A stretch of DNA of 64,000 bases from VRUE01 sp963730315. Lineage in GTDB: Bacteria > Actinomycetota > Thermoleophilia > Solirubrobacterales > 70-9. Location: NCBI GenBank assembly GCA_963730315.1, contig CAVSRD010000011.1, positions 1-64,000 on the forward strand, given 5' to 3'. This document shows, piece after piece, positions 41,691-50,128 of this stretch. The notes beneath the pieces are model-generated. The model was given only the letters and a program-made list of their open reading frames with translations, ran no database searches and was not told the origin of the DNA. A program made the translations under genes and the position numbers. Positions within the stretch are counted from its first letter, which is position 1, and each line of letters starts with the position of its first letter.

Positions 41691-41715
41691 TGGCCCCGCT
41701 AAGGAAAGCGGGCCA
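41691..41715 (+). repeat. Stem-loop in the leader of the second pilT
   Basis: TGGCCCCGCT and AGCGGGCCA pair with one bulged C around AAGGAA, ending 19 bp before the ATG at 41735. It is a possible RNA structure affecting translation. The rest of the 155-bp gap shows nothing certain. Confidence 0.3.
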
Positions 41716-41734
41716 CTCCGCCGATACAGCCCCG

Positions 41735-42853
41735 ATGTTCGACATCGACGCAGCCCTGCGCACCCTGGTTGAGCGGGAAGGCTCCGATCTGCACGTCAAG
41801 GTGGCCGCGCCGCCGACGATCCGCCTGCACGGCGAGCTGGTGCCGCTGGAGGGCTACGAGCCGCTCGAGAGCGAGGACACCGAGAAGGCCTTCCACGACA
41901 TCGCCGAGGTGCGCTCGCTGACCGAGTTCGAGGAGGCCGGCGAGGCCGACTTCTCCTACGCGCTCCCCGGCGTCTCGAGATTCCGCGTCAACACCTTCAA
42001 GCAGCGCGGCTCGATCTCGGTCGTCTGCCGGGCGATCCCCTTCGAAATCCGCTCGGTCGAGGAGCTGGGCCTGCCCCAGGTGGTCACCGACCTGGCCGAG
42101 GAGCAGCGGGGGATCATCTTGATCACCGGCACCACCGGCTCGGGCAAGTCGACGACCCTGGCGGCGATGATCGACCACATCAACCGCACCCGCGCCCACC
42201 ACATCGTCACGCTCGAGGATCCGATCGAGTACCTGCACACCGACAAGGGCTCGATCATCAACCAGCGCGAGGTGGGCTCGGACACCGAGAGCTTCGCGCG
42301 GGCGATGCGCCGCGTCCTGCGCCAGGACCCCGACGTGATCCTGATCGGCGAGATGCGCGACGAAGAGACGGTGCGCACGGCCCTCTCCGCGGCGGAGACC
42401 GGCCACCTCGTCCTCTCCACGGTGCACACCCTCGACGCGACCGAGACGATCAACCGGATCATCGACTTCTTCCCGCCCCACCTCCAGCACCAGGCGCGGG
42501 TGATGCTGGCCTCGACCCTGAAGGGGGCGATCGCCCAGCGGCTCGTCCCCGACATCACGGGCGGTGGCCGCGTCCCCGCCTCGGAGGTGCTGGTCGTCAC
42601 CGGCCGCGTCCAGGACCTGATCCTCAACCCCGACGAGACCTCGAAGATCACCGAGGTGATCGCCGAGGGCGAGTACTACGGGATGCGCACCTTCGACCAG
42701 TCGCTGCTCTCCTACGTCATGGAGGGCAAGATCTCCGAGCAGGTCGCCCTCGACTACGCCTCCAGCCCGCACGACTTCAAGCTGATGCTGGCGGCAGGCG
42801 GCCAGCGGGCGAGCGGCATCGAGCAGCTGGCCGCCTCCTCGCCGGAGGCTTAG
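41735..42853 (+). CDS. Second PilT/PilU-type retraction ATPase
   Basis: A 372-residue hexameric ATPase: SDLHVKVAAPPTIRLHGEL, Walker A GTTGSGKST, IVTLEDPIEYLH, Walker B DPDVILIGEMRD and HLVLSTVHTLDATETINRIIDFF. The length is standard for PilT/PilU, without the tail of the first PilT. ATG 41735 starts the conserved domain (MFDIDAALRTLVEREGSD). It lies 4.6 kb from the main pilus locus on the other strand, beside an XRE gene. It may be an accessory retraction motor like PilU. Confidence 0.9.
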   Translation: MFDIDAALRTLVEREGSDLHVKVAAPPTIRLHGELVPLEGYEPLESEDTEKAFHDIAEVRSLTEFEEAGEADFSYALPGVSRFRVNTFKQRGSISVVCRAIPFEIRSVEELGLPQVVTDLAEEQRGIILITGTTGSGKSTTLAAMIDHINRTRAHHIVTLEDPIEYLHTDKGSIINQREVGSDTESFARAMRRVLRQDPDVILIGEMRDEETVRTALSAAETGHLVLSTVHTLDATETINRIIDFFPPHLQHQARVMLASTLKGAIAQRLVPDITGGGRVPASEVLVVTGRVQDLILNPDETSKITEVIAEGEYYGMRTFDQSLLSYVMEGKISEQVALDYASSPHDFKLMLAAGGQRASGIEQLAASSPEA

Positions 42854-42891
42854 CTCCCCGCCGCCCCGCTCCTCTGGAGACGTGAGAAGTA

Positions 42892-43908
42892 CTAGCCGTA
42901 GCGCTCGCCGATGATCGCCCTCAGCTTGGCGCGGTCGTGTCGGGCCTGGACGCGGCGCACGGTGCCCGAGCGAGAGCGCATCACCAGCGATTCGGTGCCG
43001 GCGCCGGCCCCCCGGTAGCGGACGCCCTGCAGGACGTCGCCGTCGGTGACTCCGCTGGCCGAGAAGAAGACGTCGTCGCCGGAACATAGGTCGTCGCAGG
43101 TGAGGACGCGGTCAAGGTCGTAGCCGGCGTCGACCGCGGCGCTGCGCTCGGCGTCGTCGCGCGGCCAGAGGCGGCCGAGCAGCTGGCCGCCCATCGACTT
43201 CAGCGCCGCGGCGGATAGCACGCCCTCCGGCGTGCCGCCGATCCCCCACAGCAGGTCGACCGGGGAGCGGTCGCTGACCGCCAGCAGGGCGGCGGAGACA
43301 TCGCCGTCGGTGATCAGGCGGATGCGGCCGCCCGCCTCGCGCACTTCGCGCATCGCCTCCTCGTGGCGGGGGCGGTCGAGCATCACGACGGTGACGTCGC
43401 CGACGCTCCCCCCCTTGCGCTCGGCGATCGCCTTCAGCGTCTCGGGCAGCGGCCGGTCGAGGTCGAGCAGGTCGGCGATCTCCTCGCCCCCGGCGATCTT
43501 CTCCATGTAGACGCAGGGGCCGGGGTCGAACATCGTGCCGCGCTCGGCGAGGGCGATCACCGCAAGCGCGCTGGGCATGCCGAGGGCGCAGAGCCGCGTC
43601 CCCTCCAGCGGGTCGACCGCGATATCGACCACCGGCGGGTTGCCGTCGCCGATCTGCTCGCCGTTGTAGAGCATCGGCGCCTCGTCCTTCTCCCCCTCGC
43701 CGATCACCACGACCCCGTCCATCGAGACCGAGTCGAGCACGAGGCGCATCGCGTCGACCGCAGCCTGGTCGGCGGCGATCTTGTCCCCCCGCCCGACCCA
43801 GCGCGCCGCGGCCAGCGCCGCCGACTCGGTGACGCGGACCAGCTCCAGCGCGAGGTTGCGGTCCGGCTTCACGGGCTGCGAACCGGGGTCTGGCGAGGTC
43901 TCCCCCAT
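42892..43908 (-). CDS. glpX: Class II fructose-1,6-bisphosphatase
   Basis: A 338-residue GlpX-type phosphatase converting fructose-1,6-bisphosphate to fructose-6-phosphate in gluconeogenesis, the usual FBPase of actinobacteria. Metal-site motifs are VVIGEGEKDEAPMLYNGE and VVDIAVDPLEGTRLCALG; substrate motifs are LITDGDVSAAL and DLLWGIGGTPEGVLSAAALK. ATG 43908 has TAGCCT 10 nt upstream. It converges with the pilT2 gene and is monocistronic. Confidence 0.94.
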   Translation of the reverse strand: MGETSPDPGSQPVKPDRNLALELVRVTESAALAAARWVGRGDKIAADQAAVDAMRLVLDSVSMDGVVVIGEGEKDEAPMLYNGEQIGDGNPPVVDIAVDPLEGTRLCALGMPSALAVIALAERGTMFDPGPCVYMEKIAGGEEIADLLDLDRPLPETLKAIAERKGGSVGDVTVVMLDRPRHEEAMREVREAGGRIRLITDGDVSAALLAVSDRSPVDLLWGIGGTPEGVLSAAALKSMGGQLLGRLWPRDDAERSAAVDAGYDLDRVLTCDDLCSGDDVFFSASGVTDGDVLQGVRYRGAGAGTESLVMRSRSGTVRRVQARHDRAKLRAIIGERYG

Positions 43909-43918
43909 TGCGGGCCGC

Positions 43919-43924
43919 AGGCTA
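43919..43924 (-). promoter_or_regulatory. -10 box TAGCCT
   Basis: TAGCCT lies 10 nt before the glpX ATG at 43908 on the minus strand. It also falls just before the stop of the lipoprotein gene at 43943. Confidence 0.45.
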
Positions 43925-43942
43925 TCGCAGGGAAGCCAGCGC

Positions 43943-44500
43943 TCAGCCGTACACGCAGCCGTCGATGCCGTATTCGCGCGCCAGCTTTGCGGAGCGCGCG
44001 AAGCTCTTGCCGAAGGCGGCGCTCGGCGAGCCGGAGGCTTCGCTGGCGCCTGCGACCCCTTCTTCCAGCGCGGTGAGGAAGTCTTCGACCTCCGCCTCGT
44101 CGCCCGGGGGCGCCCCGAGGGCGCGGATTTCCTTGACCTGGGTTTCGACGCCGGGAAGGAAGACGGCCTTGACCGCCTCGACGATCAACGCGGCGTTCGT
44201 CCCGCCCGTGCCGCGTTTGTGCTGTTTCACGTAAGCCCCCATCTTCGCCAGGCTCTGTTTCTTCCGCTTTTCGCAGATTGCGTTGGCCCGTTTGACGAAT
44301 TCGGCCTTGGAGAGTCCGCCCGAGGGCGCCGGGCTCTTACCGGACGCGCCGCCGGATTCGCCCTGAGTGGCCGTACCGGTGGCTTCGCCGCCGGTCGTGG
44401 CACTGCTGCTCGAGTCGCCGCCGCCGCAGCCCCCGAGAGCCACCACGAGCGCGATCACCGCGGGCAAAAGGGAAAGGCTTGTAATCAAGTTTCTCTTCAC
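43943..44500 (-). CDS. Small secreted lipoprotein, unknown function
   Basis: A 185-residue lipoprotein. The signal peptide MKRNLITSLSLLPAVIALVVALGGC ends in a lipobox, followed by a Gly/Ser/Thr linker (to about 60). A helical domain (about 62-185) follows, beginning LSKAEFVKRANAICEKRKKQ and ending GIDGCVYG; its two Cys residues could form one disulfide. This domain pattern (AEFxxxANAIC...) recurs in high-GC actinobacterial lipoproteins. I cannot assign a function. The start is GTG 44500 with TATCGT 9 nt upstream. Confidence 0.75.
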   Translation of the reverse strand: MKRNLITSLSLLPAVIALVVALGGCGGGDSSSSATTGGEATGTATQGESGGASGKSPAPSGGLSKAEFVKRANAICEKRKKQSLAKMGAYVKQHKRGTGGTNAALIVEAVKAVFLPGVETQVKEIRALGAPPGDEAEVEDFLTALEEGVAGASEASGSPSAAFGKSFARSAKLAREYGIDGCVYG

Positions 44501-44509
44501 CGCGCGAGC

Positions 44510-44515
44510 ACGATA
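44510..44515 (-). promoter_or_regulatory. -10 box TATCGT
   Basis: TATCGT lies 9 nt before the GTG at 44500 on the minus strand, back to back with the box of the divergent gene. Confidence 0.45.
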
Positions 44516-44532
44516 CAGAACCGCCGTCCCGA

Positions 44533-44538
44533 TAGAGT
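44533..44538 (+). promoter_or_regulatory. -10 box TAGAGT
   Basis: TAGAGT lies 9 nt before the ATG at 44548, with no Shine-Dalgarno sequence. The two divergent starts are only 47 bp apart. Confidence 0.5.
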
Positions 44539-44547
44539 CGCCAACCG

Positions 44548-45480
44548 ATGGACCGCAGATGGGGATTGACGCTGCCCTTGCCCGGGCTGCCGCTCGCCGA
44601 GCACGAGGAGCTCGTGAGGCGGGCCGAGGCGGCCGGCTATACCGACCTGTGGAGCGGCGAGACGAACGGGCCGGACGGCTTCACGCCGCTGGCGCTGGGC
44701 GCCGCCTGGACCGAGCGGGCGCGCCTGGGGACCGGGATCGTCGGGGTCTTCCAGCGCGGCCCGGCGCTGCTCGCCCAGGAGGCGGCGGCGCTGGCCGACG
44801 CCTCGCGGGGGCGCTTCGCGCTCGGGATCGGCTCTTCCTCGGACCGGATCGTCGAGGGCTGGAACGGGATCCCCTTCGAGCGGCCGCTCAGCCGGGTGCG
44901 GGAGACGCTCGAGTTCCTGCGCGTCGCGCTCGAGGGCGAGCGCACCGCGAGCGGCTTCAAGCTGGAGACCGCGCCGGCGCACCGGGTGCCGATCGTGCTC
45001 GCCGCGCTGCGCGGCAAGATGCTGGAGCTGGCGGTCGAGCGGGCCGACGGCGCCTTCACCAACTTCCTGCCGCTCGCAGGCCTGCCGCAGGTCGCCGCCC
45101 AGCTCGACCGCGCCCCCGAGGGCTTCGAGCTGCTTTGCCGCTTCTTCTGCCTGCCGGGCGAGCGCGAGGCGGTCGAGCCGCTGGCCCGCTTCATGTTCTC
45201 CTCCTACGTCACCGTCCCTGTCTACGCCGCCTTCTACCGCTGGCTCGGATACGGAGAGCAGATCGACGCGATGGTCGCCGCCTGGGAGGCGGGCGACCGC
45301 CAGGGCGCCGCCGCGGCCGCCCCCTGGGAGCTGATCGAGGACACCTTCGTCTTCGGTTCCGCGGAGCGGATGCGCGAGCGGCTGGATGCCTTCGTCGCCG
45401 GCGGGGTGACGCTGCCGGTGCTCACGCCGATCGTCCCGCCCGAGAAGCTGGGCGAGACGATCGAGGCGCTGGCCGCGTAG
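44548..45480 (+). CDS. Luciferase-like (LLM) F420-type oxidoreductase
   Basis: A 310-residue TIM-barrel flavin or F420-dependent oxidoreductase. The strand pattern WGLTLPLPGLPLAEHEELVRRAEAAGYTDLWSGE, ARLGTGIVGVFQRGPALLAQEAAALADASRGRFALGIGS and the late VFGSAERMRERLDAFVAGGVT fit the bacterial luciferase-like family. In F420-producing actinobacteria most such genes use F420. The substrate is unknown. It is monocistronic and divergent from the lipoprotein gene. Confidence 0.85.
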   Translation: MDRRWGLTLPLPGLPLAEHEELVRRAEAAGYTDLWSGETNGPDGFTPLALGAAWTERARLGTGIVGVFQRGPALLAQEAAALADASRGRFALGIGSSSDRIVEGWNGIPFERPLSRVRETLEFLRVALEGERTASGFKLETAPAHRVPIVLAALRGKMLELAVERADGAFTNFLPLAGLPQVAAQLDRAPEGFELLCRFFCLPGEREAVEPLARFMFSSYVTVPVYAAFYRWLGYGEQIDAMVAAWEAGDRQGAAAAAPWELIEDTFVFGSAERMRERLDAFVAGGVTLPVLTPIVPPEKLGETIEALAA

Positions 45481-45516
45481 AACCCGCGCGCGCGGCGTGG
45501 AGCCGCACGGGGCCGC

Positions 45517-46779
45517 TCAGTACTCGACCTCGACCCCCAGCCCGAAGGAGCGCTCGGCGGCGAGTTCGACGATCCGGTCGACGACCGGCTCGTACCAGCC
45601 CTCCTTGTGGGAGCGGCTGGCGACCGTCTCGATCGCTTTGCCGAGCTGCGCCGCGGCGATCGAGGCTAGGCCGCGGAGGATTTCGAAGTCGAACTCGCAC
45701 TCTTCGCAGACTTCGGCGAGTTCGAGCAGGTACGCCGTTTCGTCGGCATCGTCGGCGATCGTCATCCCGGTGTGCAGCGGCTCGTCGTAGACGGCGAGCG
45801 AGGTGATGTCGTGGACGGGGCCCATCCGCCACCGCTCGTCGCGATAGACCAGCGGGAAGTTCTCCCCGTGGGCGTCGCCGTTGCCCAGCATGTAGTTGCA
45901 GAAGGCGACGTTGAGCAGCGTCATCACCTCGTCCGAGCGGCTGACCGCGTGCAACAGCCCGGTGGCTTCGGCGAAGCCGGGCGCTTCGCCCTCCTCGGTT
46001 TCCTCCTCCGCGAAGGGGGTTATGCCGAGCGCCTGGGCAAACGACTCCTGGTGGGTCCGCTTCGCCTCCAGGCCGGTGCCCTCGCGGTCGAAGCGCTCCG
46101 AGACCAGGCAGCTGCGCCCGCCGATCTCCTCCACCCGCGCTTTCGCCACCGGCAGGCCGACCTGCCGGCAGACTGTCGAGCAGAACATCTCGTTGGCCAC
46201 GTATTCCGGATATTCGCCGGTCTCCGGCTTGACTATGTGGGTGCTCGGCACCCCCGCCTGAGGCCAGGCCCAGCGGTCGTTCTCGTCGTCGCGCACGAGG
46301 GCCAGCTTGTGACGGGCGCCGGCGAGCGCGAAGCGCATCCGACCCGGGCACTCGTCGGGGGTGAAGAGCCGCGGCGGTGGTTGCTTCACCACTTCCGCCA
46401 GTTCCTCCTTGGTCAGCCACTCGAGCGACTCGGGATCGGGGCTCTCCTCGATCTCCGTGCCCTCGGGCAGGAACACGACCGCCCCCGGGCAATCGCGGCC
46501 GAGCTCGCGCAGCAGGCCGTAGCCGTCCGCTGGGTCGATGCCGAGCTCTTTTGCAACCTTCCTTCGCCGCCGCCCGTCGGGCAGCAGCCCCTCCACGTAC
46601 GCAGCCGTCGCCTCGAAGCTGAACGGCTCCGGGCGAACCGGCAGCGCGTTGCTCAGCAGCGCATTTCCCGCTCCGAGCTTGTCGACCAGCTTCGGGTCGT
46701 AGGCGAACCTGTAGTCGTTGTCTCCGGCTGGGAAGAGGGTCCCGATCCGTTCCCCGTATAGATGGATATCAAGGCTCAA
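45517..46779 (-). CDS. HipA-family Ser/Thr kinase without adjacent HipB
   Basis: A 420-residue HipA-fold kinase. The N-terminal couple_hipA region (about 1-100) is followed by the kinase, with nucleotide-loop FALAGARHKLAL, ATP Lys184 in HIVKP, catalytic Asp302 in MLGNGDAHGENF and metal Asp324 in HDITS. Ser150 of E. coli HipA, the autophosphorylation site, is Ala151 here. No HTH antitoxin gene is adjacent, so it may be a non-toxic or differently restrained member. The TTG start is supported by AAGGAGG 9 nt upstream. It follows egtD. Confidence 0.85.
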   Translation of the reverse strand: MSLDIHLYGERIGTLFPAGDNDYRFAYDPKLVDKLGAGNALLSNALPVRPEPFSFEATAAYVEGLLPDGRRRRKVAKELGIDPADGYGLLRELGRDCPGAVVFLPEGTEIEESPDPESLEWLTKEELAEVVKQPPPRLFTPDECPGRMRFALAGARHKLALVRDDENDRWAWPQAGVPSTHIVKPETGEYPEYVANEMFCSTVCRQVGLPVAKARVEEIGGRSCLVSERFDREGTGLEAKRTHQESFAQALGITPFAEEETEEGEAPGFAEATGLLHAVSRSDEVMTLLNVAFCNYMLGNGDAHGENFPLVYRDERWRMGPVHDITSLAVYDEPLHTGMTIADDADETAYLLELAEVCEECEFDFEILRGLASIAAAQLGKAIETVASRSHKEGWYEPVVDRIVELAAERSFGLGVEVEY

Positions 46780-46845
46780 CTCTCACCCCTCCTTGATCGA
46801 CCCCGGCCTTCCAAAGCTTCAAATTCTCCCCGTTAATCCAAGACT

Positions 46846-47865
46846 CTAAATCGATGCGAGGCTGAGCGCGTAGTCGCCGGCCGAATCCGTGAACCAACCG
46901 GCCGGCCGCAGCCCCGCCTCGCAATAGATGCCTTCCAGTCTCTTGCGGGTGAACTTGGACGAGATCTCGGTCCGCATCTCCTCGCCGGCGGCGAACCGCA
47001 CCGTCAGGTCGAGGCCGTCGATGCGCACCGTCTGATCGGCCAGCGAGCGCAGCCGGATGTCCACGCGGGACTCCTCTTCGTCATAGCGCGCGACGTGCTC
47101 GAATCCCGCCGGATCGAAATCGGCGCCCAGCTCGCGGTTGAGGACCAGGAGCACGTTCTTGTTGAACTCGGCGGTGATCCCGGCGGCGTCGTCATAGGCC
47201 GCCTCGAGGCGGGCCGGCTCCTTGACCAGGTCGGTGCCGAGCAGGATGCGGTCCTCCGGCTCCAGCAGAGCGCCGACCCGGGCGAGGAACTCGCGGCGTG
47301 CGTCCGGGTAGAGGTTGCCGATCGTGCCGCCGAGGAAGGCGACCAGCCGGCCGCCCGCGCCGTCCGGTATCCGCTCCAGGTCGTGCTCGAAGTCGCAGAC
47401 CAGGCCGCGCACGGCGAGGCCGGGGTACTCGTCGACCAGCGCCTGCGCCGTTTCGTGGGTGATCTCCTCCGAGATGTCGACCGGGACGTAGGTGTCGAGG
47501 CAGCCGGCGTCGCGCATCGCGCTCAGCAGGTGACGGGTCTTTGTGGCCGAGCCCGAGCCCAGCTCGACCAGCGTCCCCGGCTCCCCCGCCGCGGCGACGA
47601 TCTCGACCGAGCGCTCGTCGAGGATCTCGCGCTCGGCGCGGGTCGGGTAGTACTCGGGCAGCTCGGTGATCCGCTCGAAGAGCTGCGAGCCGCGCTCGTC
47701 GTAGAAGTACTTCGGCGCCAGCTCCTTGGGGTCGGCGGTGAGGCCGAGGCGGACCTCGCGGGCCATCGTCGCGCCGCCGCCCGGGCTGAGCCGGACCTCG
47801 ATCTCGATCGGGTCCGCGACCGCCCCCGGCCGCGTCGCGCCCTGCCCACCCGCTCGCGGAGTCAT
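46846..47865 (-). CDS. egtD: Histidine N-alpha-methyltransferase EgtD
   Basis: A 339-residue SAM-dependent enzyme that trimethylates histidine to hercynine, the first step of ergothioneine synthesis. Recognisable segments are PKYFYDERGSQLFERITELPEYYPTRAEREIL, VELGSGSATKTRHLL, VPVDIS, LVAFLGGTIGNLYPDARREFL, ILLGTDLVKEPARLEAAYDD, and the C-terminal SSKFTRKRLEGIYCEAGL. ATG 47865 overlaps the egtB stop (ATGA), so it is translated with egtB. Confidence 0.93.
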   Translation of the reverse strand: MTPRAGGQGATRPGAVADPIEIEVRLSPGGGATMAREVRLGLTADPKELAPKYFYDERGSQLFERITELPEYYPTRAEREILDERSVEIVAAAGEPGTLVELGSGSATKTRHLLSAMRDAGCLDTYVPVDISEEITHETAQALVDEYPGLAVRGLVCDFEHDLERIPDGAGGRLVAFLGGTIGNLYPDARREFLARVGALLEPEDRILLGTDLVKEPARLEAAYDDAAGITAEFNKNVLLVLNRELGADFDPAGFEHVARYDEEESRVDIRLRSLADQTVRIDGLDLTVRFAAGEEMRTEISSKFTRKRLEGIYCEAGLRPAGWFTDSAGDYALSLASI

Positions 47866-48992
47866 CGGGGTGCGCCCCTCGCGCAGCGCAGGCCGGCGAA
47901 TATCTGGCGGCGCTGCGGCAGGTCCCAGTTGCGGAAGCTGGGCCGCAGGTCGTCGCGGTGGGTCGCCCACGAGCCACCCCGCAGCAGCTTGTAGGTGTCG
48001 CCGAAGAAGACCTCCGAGTACTCGGGGTAGGGGAACGCCTCGAAGCCGGGGTAGGCGAGGAAGTCCGAGCGCGTCCATTCCCAGACCCGTCCGGCCATCG
48101 GCAGGCCCAGGCTGGCGGCGGCCGCCTCCCACTCGGCCTCCGTCGGCAGCCGCTTGCCCGCCCAGCGGGCGAAGGCATCGGCCTCGTGCCAGGAGACGTG
48201 TACGACCGGCTGAGCGGGGTCGATCGGCTCGCGCCGCCCCATCGCCGTGTGGACCCAGCCGCGCTCGCCGTCGCGCTCCCAGTAGAGCGGCGGCTCGGCT
48301 CCCGTCTCCTCCATGTAGGCGATGTACGCGCGGTTCGTGACCGGGGTTCGATCGATCTCGAACGGCTCCAGCTCGACGGCGTGGCGGGGGCGCTCGTTGT
48401 CGTAGGCGAAGCCGGCGGGGGGCGCGCCGATCCAGTGCGTCCCCCCTTCCACCCCGACCATCTCGGGACCGGGGGGAGCCGCTTCGGAGGCGGGGGCCGG
48501 GGCCGCGCCGACCAGGTCGTAGCCATCGACCAGCATCAGCAGCTGCAGCATCGTCTCGTTGTGCTGGTGCTCGTGGGCGACCAGCATCTCGTAGACGAAG
48601 CCGTCGCGCAGCAGGGGGTCCTCGGCGTCCGGGCCGATCTCGATGCCGTCAAGCACGTCGAGGGCGCGGTTGCGGACGTCGTCGAGGTAGGCGCGCAGCT
48701 CGGCGTCGCGCAGGATCGGCAGCTCGCCGCGCGTCCGGCGGGGGTTCTCGATCGCGTCGTAGAGGCGGCCGAGATCGCCGTGCAGCGGCTCGCGCTCGCC
48801 GATCGTCTGCACCAGCCACAGCTCCTCGAAGTTGGCGATGTGGCCGAGGTCCCAGGCGAGCGGGCTGAGGATCGGCGAGTAGACGCGGTTGAGCTGCTCG
48901 TCGTCGAGCGGCTCGATCAGGTCGAGCGTGCGCCGTCGCGCCTCCGCGAGCCGTTCCGCGATCGCATCCTTGGAGCGAGACTTTGCCGTCAC
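47862..48992 (-). CDS. egtB: Ergothioneine sulfoxide synthase EgtB
   Basis: A 376-residue non-heme iron enzyme joining hercynine to a thiol (gamma-glutamylcysteine or cysteine). The DinB-like N-domain holds His51 (LGHIANFEELW) with His140 and His144 (HEHQHNET), matching the known three-His iron site. The C-terminal FGE-sulfatase-like domain has FAYDNERPRHAVELEPFEIDRTPVTNRAY, HVSWHEADAFARWAGKRLPTEAEWE and LRGGSWATH. GTG 48992 is used. No egtA, egtC or egtE is adjacent, so the thiol donor and lyase are open questions. Confidence 0.92.
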   Translation of the reverse strand: MTAKSRSKDAIAERLAEARRRTLDLIEPLDDEQLNRVYSPILSPLAWDLGHIANFEELWLVQTIGEREPLHGDLGRLYDAIENPRRTRGELPILRDAELRAYLDDVRNRALDVLDGIEIGPDAEDPLLRDGFVYEMLVAHEHQHNETMLQLLMLVDGYDLVGAAPAPASEAAPPGPEMVGVEGGTHWIGAPPAGFAYDNERPRHAVELEPFEIDRTPVTNRAYIAYMEETGAEPPLYWERDGERGWVHTAMGRREPIDPAQPVVHVSWHEADAFARWAGKRLPTEAEWEAAAASLGLPMAGRVWEWTRSDFLAYPGFEAFPYPEYSEVFFGDTYKLLRGGSWATHRDDLRPSFRNWDLPQRRQIFAGLRCARGAPR

Positions 48993-49092
48993 CTCGGTGG
49001 CGATCCGAAAACAGTAGCGCGGTGGGCGAGCGGGGATGTGACGGGACGACGAAATCCGCCAACGCGCCGGTTCGCCGATCCGCGAGAGCCCG

Positions 49093-50043
49093 TCAGTCGG
49101 TGCCGGCGGCCTCCGGGTCGCGCCAGACGCTCTTCAGCCAGGGCGGGCTGATCGCGAACCGGTAGGCGCCGCCTTCGGCCGCCACGATCGGCTCCAGCGG
49201 CACGAGATGGACGCGGCGGCCGGGGGTGACGCGGTCGATCCTCAGGTAGCCGTTCGTGTTGCCGGCGTGGCTGCCGCCGGAGACGACCAGCAGGCGGGTC
49301 TCGGGGCCCCAGCCGTTGGCGGGGCGGGCACCGACCGATTCAGCGGCTTCCCTGAGCGGGACGATGCCGGCGTCGGAGCCGGCGTTGGCGAGGCTCTGCT
49401 CGGCGTTGTGGCCGTGGTGCGAGGAGGCGCGCTCCTCGACCCGCCCGTCGCGCCCGATGCGGACTTCCAGGCCCTCCCAATCGTCGCGGTGGTAGCCCTC
49501 CTCGCCGACGATCGGCACGCCGCGCAGCGTGGCGGAGTCCGCGTAGTAGGTCCAGTACTGGATGTAGAGGTTGCCGGCCCGCGAGCCGGAGCAGTCGGGG
49601 GAGCCGTCGCTCCCGCCCGGGAACGCTCCGCCGCCGTCCCGGCAATCGATTACGTGGACGAACGCGGTCACGTGCATTCCCGCGTCGCTCGCGTGGACGA
49701 GGCCGCGCGACGTGCCGTCGCCGCAGGCGACGGCTCGGCAGCGGCGGAAGTCGACCGGCAGGGCACGCGAGCCGCGCTCGAAGAGCAGCGTCGGCATGTG
49801 CTGCCTGACGAGCTTGCCCACCTCGGTGCCGTAGACGGCGATCAGCGCCGGCTCGTCCCCGCAGCCGTCGGCCATCGCGACCGCGCAGAGAAGCCGCGAG
49901 GCGACGGCCCGCGCCAGGTCCGTCCCCGGCACCCGCACCCCGGCCGCCAGCAGCCCGGCCAGCAGCAGCGCGACGACGGCAATCGTCCCAACCCACTCGA
50001 CAGTCCCCTGCCCCCTCTCGGGCGCCGCCTGACCAAGCCTCAT
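49093..50043 (-). CDS. Pseudopilin-like N-terminus fused to Vps62/NLP-like domain
   Basis: A 316-residue protein I recognise only in part. The N-terminus RGQGTVEWVGTIAVVALLLAGLL resembles a Flp/TadE-type class III signal helix (Gly, then Glu at +4/+5). The ectodomain has YIQYWTYYADS, GYHRDDWEGLEVRIGRDG, ASSHHGHN and VVSGGSHAGN, the pattern of Vps62-like or necrosis-inducing-protein-like beta-sandwiches, in which HxxDWE binds metal. It would be a surface or pilus-associated protein. No Tad genes are in the window. Six or more Cys suggest disulfides. Confidence 0.55.
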   Translation of the reverse strand: MRLGQAAPERGQGTVEWVGTIAVVALLLAGLLAAGVRVPGTDLARAVASRLLCAVAMADGCGDEPALIAVYGTEVGKLVRQHMPTLLFERGSRALPVDFRRCRAVACGDGTSRGLVHASDAGMHVTAFVHVIDCRDGGGAFPGGSDGSPDCSGSRAGNLYIQYWTYYADSATLRGVPIVGEEGYHRDDWEGLEVRIGRDGRVEERASSHHGHNAEQSLANAGSDAGIVPLREAAESVGARPANGWGPETRLLVVSGGSHAGNTNGYLRIDRVTPGRRVHLVPLEPIVAAEGGAYRFAISPPWLKSVWRDPEAAGTD

Positions 50044-50128
50044 GCAGGTTCAAGGCCACAGCCCGTCGATCTCTCCCCCGGGGGTCACCGTCGGTCAACT
50101 GCCGACGAGATACGACGCCGCGAGGTGG

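Noticed and set aside
41289..46779. Pairing of the XRE protein (41289-41579) with HipA (45517-46779) as a toxin-antitoxin system
   Set aside because: They are 4 kb apart with four unrelated genes between and lie in separate units; HipB normally adjoins hipA.
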